Positions 62,101-64,000 of a stretch of DNA of 64,000 bases are shown here, one piece after another (within the stretch, counting starts at the first letter, position 1; the number at the start of each line of letters is the position of its first letter). A program made the translations under genes and the position numbers. The DNA is from Planobispora longispora. GTDB taxonomy: Bacteria; Actinomycetota; Actinomycetes; Streptosporangiales; Streptosporangiaceae. Location: NCBI RefSeq assembly GCF_016863135.1, contig NZ_BOOH01000049.1, forward strand, positions 109,458 through 173,457. Reading direction: 5' to 3'. Under the pieces are notes generated by a model. The model saw nothing but the letters and a program-made list of their open reading frames with translations. It ran no database searches and was not told the DNA's origin.

Positions 62101-63134
62101 GCCTGCTCGGCCTGGATGCGGGTCAGGAGACCGGACAGGGTCTCCTCGGGGCGGAGCCGCACCCGGACCGGGAGGGTGTTGATGAACAAACCGATCATGC
62201 GCTCGACGCCGGGCAGCTCGGCCGGGCGACCGGAGACGGTGCAGCCGGAGACGACGTCGTCCCGGCCGGTCAGCAGGGCCAGCAGCAGCGCCCACGCCCC
62301 CTGGACCGCGGTGTTGAGGGTCAGGGAACGGGAGCGCAGGACGGCCGTGAGCCGGCCGGTGAGGTCCTCGCTGAGGTGGGCGCGGACGCGGCCGGGCTCC
62401 GCCGGGGGCCTGCCCGCCGGATCGGGGGCGACGAGGGTGGGACCGCCGAGGCCGCGCAGGGCGTGCTTCCAGGCGTCCGCGGCGGCGGCGCGGTCCTGCC
62501 GTACGAGCCAGGCCAGATAGTCGCGGTACGGCGGGGCGGACGGCGGCTCGGCCCCGGTGTAGAGGGCGAGCAGCTCGGCGGCGAGCAGCGGGGTGGACCA
62601 CCCGTCGAGCAGGATGTGATGGTTGGTGAAGATCAGCCGGGTCCTGGCGGGCCCGGTCCGCACGAGGGCGACGCGCAGGAGCGGCGGCCGGGCCAGGTCG
62701 AAGCGGCGGGCCCGCTCCTGCGCGGCCACGGCGTCCGGGTCACCGCCGGAGATCTCCCGCCAGGGGACCTCGACGCGGCGGTGGACCAGCTGGACGGGCT
62801 CGCCGCCGACCCGCTGCCGGAAGGAGGCGCGCAGGTTGGGATGGCGCTCCAGCAGCCGGGCGACCGCGCTCCTGAGTCTGTCCGCGTCGAGGGGGCCTTC
62901 CAGGTCGAGCATGAGCTGGGCGGTGTAGACGTCGGGCGCGGCCTCGTCGAAGACCGCGTGGAAGTACAGGCCCTGCTGGAGCGGCGACAACGGCAGGATG
63001 TCCTCGAGCTGGGTTCCCGGACCCGCCGTGGACACCCGGCCCGCCTGCTCGGACGGGGACGTCGAACCGCTTGAGAACGTCGAACCGCTTGAGAACGTCG
63101 GACCACTCGGGGACATCGGACCGCTTGAGGTCAT
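59097..63134 (-). CDS. Terminal NRPS module (C-A-PCP-TE)
   Basis: The 1345-residue synthetase has a condensation domain (about 42-470, HHILLDG near 172), an adenylation domain (about 500-1000), a carrier domain (DLGGDSI, Ser near 1048) and a thioesterase domain (GWSMGG, Ser near 1176). By-eye alignment to GrsA positions gives the specificity code DAYFLGVTYK, closest to branched aliphatic codes such as valine/isoleucine; this is tentative. The upstream NRPS ends in an E domain, so this condensation domain should be DCL type. The first 35 residues contain a 6-residue SSGSTF-like repeat encoded by an 18-bp tandem repeat. The TE domain makes this the chain-releasing enzyme. Confidence 0.92.
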   Translation of the reverse strand: MTSSGPMSPSGPTFSSGSTFSSGSTSPSEQAGRVSTAGPGTQLEDILPLSPLQQGLYFHAVFDEAAPDVYTAQLMLDLEGPLDADRLRSAVARLLERHPNLRASFRQRVGGEPVQLVHRRVEVPWREISGGDPDAVAAQERARRFDLARPPLLRVALVRTGPARTRLIFTNHHILLDGWSTPLLAAELLALYTGAEPPSAPPYRDYLAWLVRQDRAAAADAWKHALRGLGGPTLVAPDPAGRPPAEPGRVRAHLSEDLTGRLTAVLRSRSLTLNTAVQGAWALLLALLTGRDDVVSGCTVSGRPAELPGVERMIGLFINTLPVRVRLRPEETLSGLLTRIQAEQAELLPHHHLGLAEIQRLHGSGPLFDTMTVLENYPLDASAAEVGGGLRLLGAGGSDATHYPLALAVVPGRRLSLRLDHQPDVFSRAAALAVLNRLSRLLKIVAADPDLPLSRLDLLSAEERALVGAEVIPVQTGSYRDIPDMTAALPGRGTGVATGAPAESATIVSAFADQVERTPDAEAVAGDGVSLTYAELNGRANRLAHRLIELGVGPETPVAVLLERSTEVITTTLAIAKAGGTYVPVHHGYPPDRMSWVMADTGAPVLVTDREPGFAHAAAVVRTDSPAVPGAGGEVRYVPEYDPNVKIHSDQLVYVIYTSGSTGTPKGVAVRHRDVLALAADHRWTGRHRRVLMHSPHAFDASTYEIWVPLLTGGTVVVAPSGELDPVTLARLIAEHRLTALFITTALFNLVAEEAPGTFGALAEVLTGGEAASPAAMRRVRDACPDTVLGHVYGPTEATTYATYHAVEAVPENGAAPPIGRAMDGMRAHVLDRFLRPVPPGAIGELYLSGVGLARGYLGRPGLTAERFTACPYGAGERMYRTGDLARWTGDGELEYVGRADFQVKIRGFRIELGEIEAVLSRHPSVAQVSVAVHDNRLVAYVVPAGPGAGTAPAEEVRDSAATAPDELRAFAGETLPEYMVPQVIIGLDALPLTPNGKVDRAALPKPDVSASGRPPRTPEEERLCRLFAEVLGLDRVGADDGFFDLGGDSIAVIQLVSRARREGLEISPREVFAGQTVEALVRGGSSGREVLLPLRAASAASPSPPLFCVHPGAGLGWPYSGLLRHLGPEQPVYAFQARVLSEPDYTAPSIEAMARDYLAWLRRVQPRGPYRLAGWSMGGLIAHAMAVELRERGEEVALLAILDAYPRPVRRSTPDEQEVLSELLAAVGYRGPAEIDDIVAFVRAQGGRYATLDEPTLLAVYRNYRNGVKISQEYEPRVFDGDVLFVTAAHGREADSPTAADWKPYVTGMIEDRSVACDHESMLNPGPAAEIAALLGTALRRREP
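63061..63132. repeat. Four tandem 18-bp units at the NRPS N-terminus
   Basis: Units at 63061-63078 and 63079-63096 are identical (GTCGAACCGCTTGAGAAC); those at 63097-63114 and 63115-63132 are diverged. They encode a Ser/Gly/Thr-rich hexapeptide repeat and keep the frame. Confidence 0.85.
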
Positions 63135-64000
63135 CGGGCGCTCCACTCCGCGTCGAGTTCCGCCGCGAACGCGTCGATCTCTTCCTGACTGATCGGGATC
63201 AGCAGGTCCGAAGGGGTCAGACCGCCGCCCGCGTGCGATGACAGGCCGGCGAGGGCGGCGAACCACGCTTCGGCCAGCTCCCTGACCCGTTCCTCGGTGT
63301 ACAGCCGGCCCGCCCACGACCAGGTCGCCCGGAGCCGCGGCCCTTCGGGCGTGTCCCGGGTGAGGGCGTTGACCTCCAGGGCGTGCGGCAGCGCGAGGCC
63401 GGGCGCGTGACCGCCGCCGGCCGCGTCGGCCTCGGCCGCCGGGGACCAGTCCGCCTCAGCGGCGGCGTCCACCCGGCCGAGGTAGTTGAAGGCCAGTTCC
63501 GGGACGGGGTACCCGCCCAGCCGGGCGGCGGTGTCCGGGTTGAGGCGGCGCAGCAGGCCGTACCCGATGCCGTTGTCCGGGATCTCCCGGAGCTGCTCCT
63601 TGACCCGTTTGATCGCCCGGGCGGCGGTGGGGCCGCTCAGGTCGCTCCAGTCCGCCGGACCCGCGTCGAGCCGGACCGGGTACATGGTGGTGAACCAGCC
63701 GACGGTCCTGGACAGGTCCACTCCGGGGAAGATCTCCTCCCGGCCGTGTCCCTCCAGATCGATCAGGACCGGCTCCCGCCCCGTCCACCGGGCCACGGCC
63801 AGGGCGAGCCCGGCGAGCAGCACGTCGTTGACCCGCCCGTGGAAAGCGGCGGGGACGCTGGTGAGCAGCGGCTCGGTGACCTCGGCAGGCAGATCGAGCG
63901 TGAGATGCCCCTGGGTGCCGAAGGTGTCCTCGGCCGGATCCAGCCGAACCCCCGGAACGTCCTCACCGCCGCCCAGGATCCGGGTCCACAGATCGAGTTC
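63131..64000 (-). CDS. NRPS ending in an epimerization domain (N-terminal part outside the window)
   Basis: The visible 289 C-terminal residues belong to an epimerization domain: [20 protein letters not shown] followed by [22 protein letters not shown] and FNYLGRVD. The C-terminal tail ([20 protein letters not shown]) resembles a communication-mediating donor helix. The upstream synthetase therefore hands over a D-configured aminoacyl or peptidyl intermediate. Its TGA overlaps the ATG of the terminal module gene. Confidence 0.9.
   Translation of the reverse strand, partial: ELDLWTRILGGGEDVPGVRLDPAEDTFGTQGHLTLDLPAEVTEPLLTSVPAAFHGRVNDVLLAGLALAVARWTGREPVLIDLEGHGREEIFPGVDLSRTVGWFTTMYPVRLDAGPADWSDLSGPTAARAIKRVKEQLREIPDNGIGYGLLRRLNPDTAARLGGYPVPELAFNYLGRVDAAAEADWSPAAEADAAGGGHAPGLALPHALEVNALTRDTPEGPRLRATWSWAGRLYTEERVRELAEAWFAALAGLSSHAGGGLTPSDLLIPISQEEIDAFAAELDAEWSAR

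Noticed and set aside
1..64000. tRNA, rRNA, insertion sequences, integrases, CRISPR/Cas or phage-defence systems
   Set aside because: I looked for characteristic motifs and terminal inverted repeats and found none; the only defence-like module is the HigBA-type pair.

Overview
The window is very GC-rich actinomycete DNA (strongly G/C-biased third codon positions, frequent GTG starts, chains of ATGA stop/start overlaps). The gene set fits a filamentous actinobacterium, most likely in the Streptosporangiales (Nonomuraea/Streptosporangium-like): an MsiK/UgpC-type ABC ATPase with a LacI neighbour, a ydaO-like (c-di-AMP) leader before a secreted lytic transglycosylase, copper type II monooxygenase and UBP zinc-finger proteins, and an NRPS/MbtH locus. 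The genus is an inference. I saw no rRNA, tRNA, insertion sequence or CRISPR array.

Layout. 1-2840: an FtsH-like membrane AAA/M41 protease (cut by the window edge) and a lipoprotein. 3188-8708: a carboxymuconolactone decarboxylase-like protein, a sugar/sorbosone dehydrogenase lipoprotein, an SDR, the sugar-importer ATPase with its divergent LacI regulator, and a glutathione peroxidase. 8927-9737: a putative c-di-AMP riboswitch and lytic transglycosylase. 9940-20482: accessory genes, mostly regulator/effector divergons (TetR/diiron protein, MFS/HxlR, FAD oxidoreductase/MarR), a HigBA-type toxin-antitoxin island, a frameshifted haloacetate dehalogenase-like gene, two DUF202 proteins and a small lipoprotein. 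20608-27551: a complete branched-chain-type (Liv) ABC importer operon that also contains an acyl-CoA ligase. 27757-38000: zinc finger, copper monooxygenase, MFS, diguanylate cyclase, FMN-binding protein, MerR regulator, Na+/H+ antiporter and a repetitive Pro/Gln-rich protein. 38103-45768: DinG helicase, a repeat-bearing membrane protein, an SGNH hydrolase and the shikimate operon aroC-aroK-(41-aa ORF)-aroB-aroQ. 45859-54912: small enzymes and proteins of unknown function, including a prepilin peptidase, a sodium/proton-exchanger-like protein, an alpha/beta hydrolase and an SseB-like protein. 54917-56950: a ring-opening amidohydrolase with a carbamate kinase. 57268-64000: a lipase and the start of an NRPS cluster (E-domain-terminated NRPS, C-A-PCP-TE NRPS, MbtH, type II thioesterase, all coupled by 4-bp overlaps).

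How the genes may work together. The Liv transporter with its embedded acyl-CoA ligase looks like an uptake-and-activation unit for a carboxylate. The amidohydrolase/carbamate kinase pair looks like nitrogen-heterocycle or ureide salvage. The NRPS genes should finish a peptide whose second-to-last residue is D-configured. The most unusual features are structural. Four genes have short duplications that include their own stop codon. One of these created a 14-codon coupled mini-ORF between the ligase and livH; another flanks the toxin-antitoxin island as 32-bp direct repeats. A 7-bp tandem duplication breaks the dehalogenase frame, a perfect 38-bp palindrome follows the SDR gene, and several divergent promoters carry clean palindromic operators.
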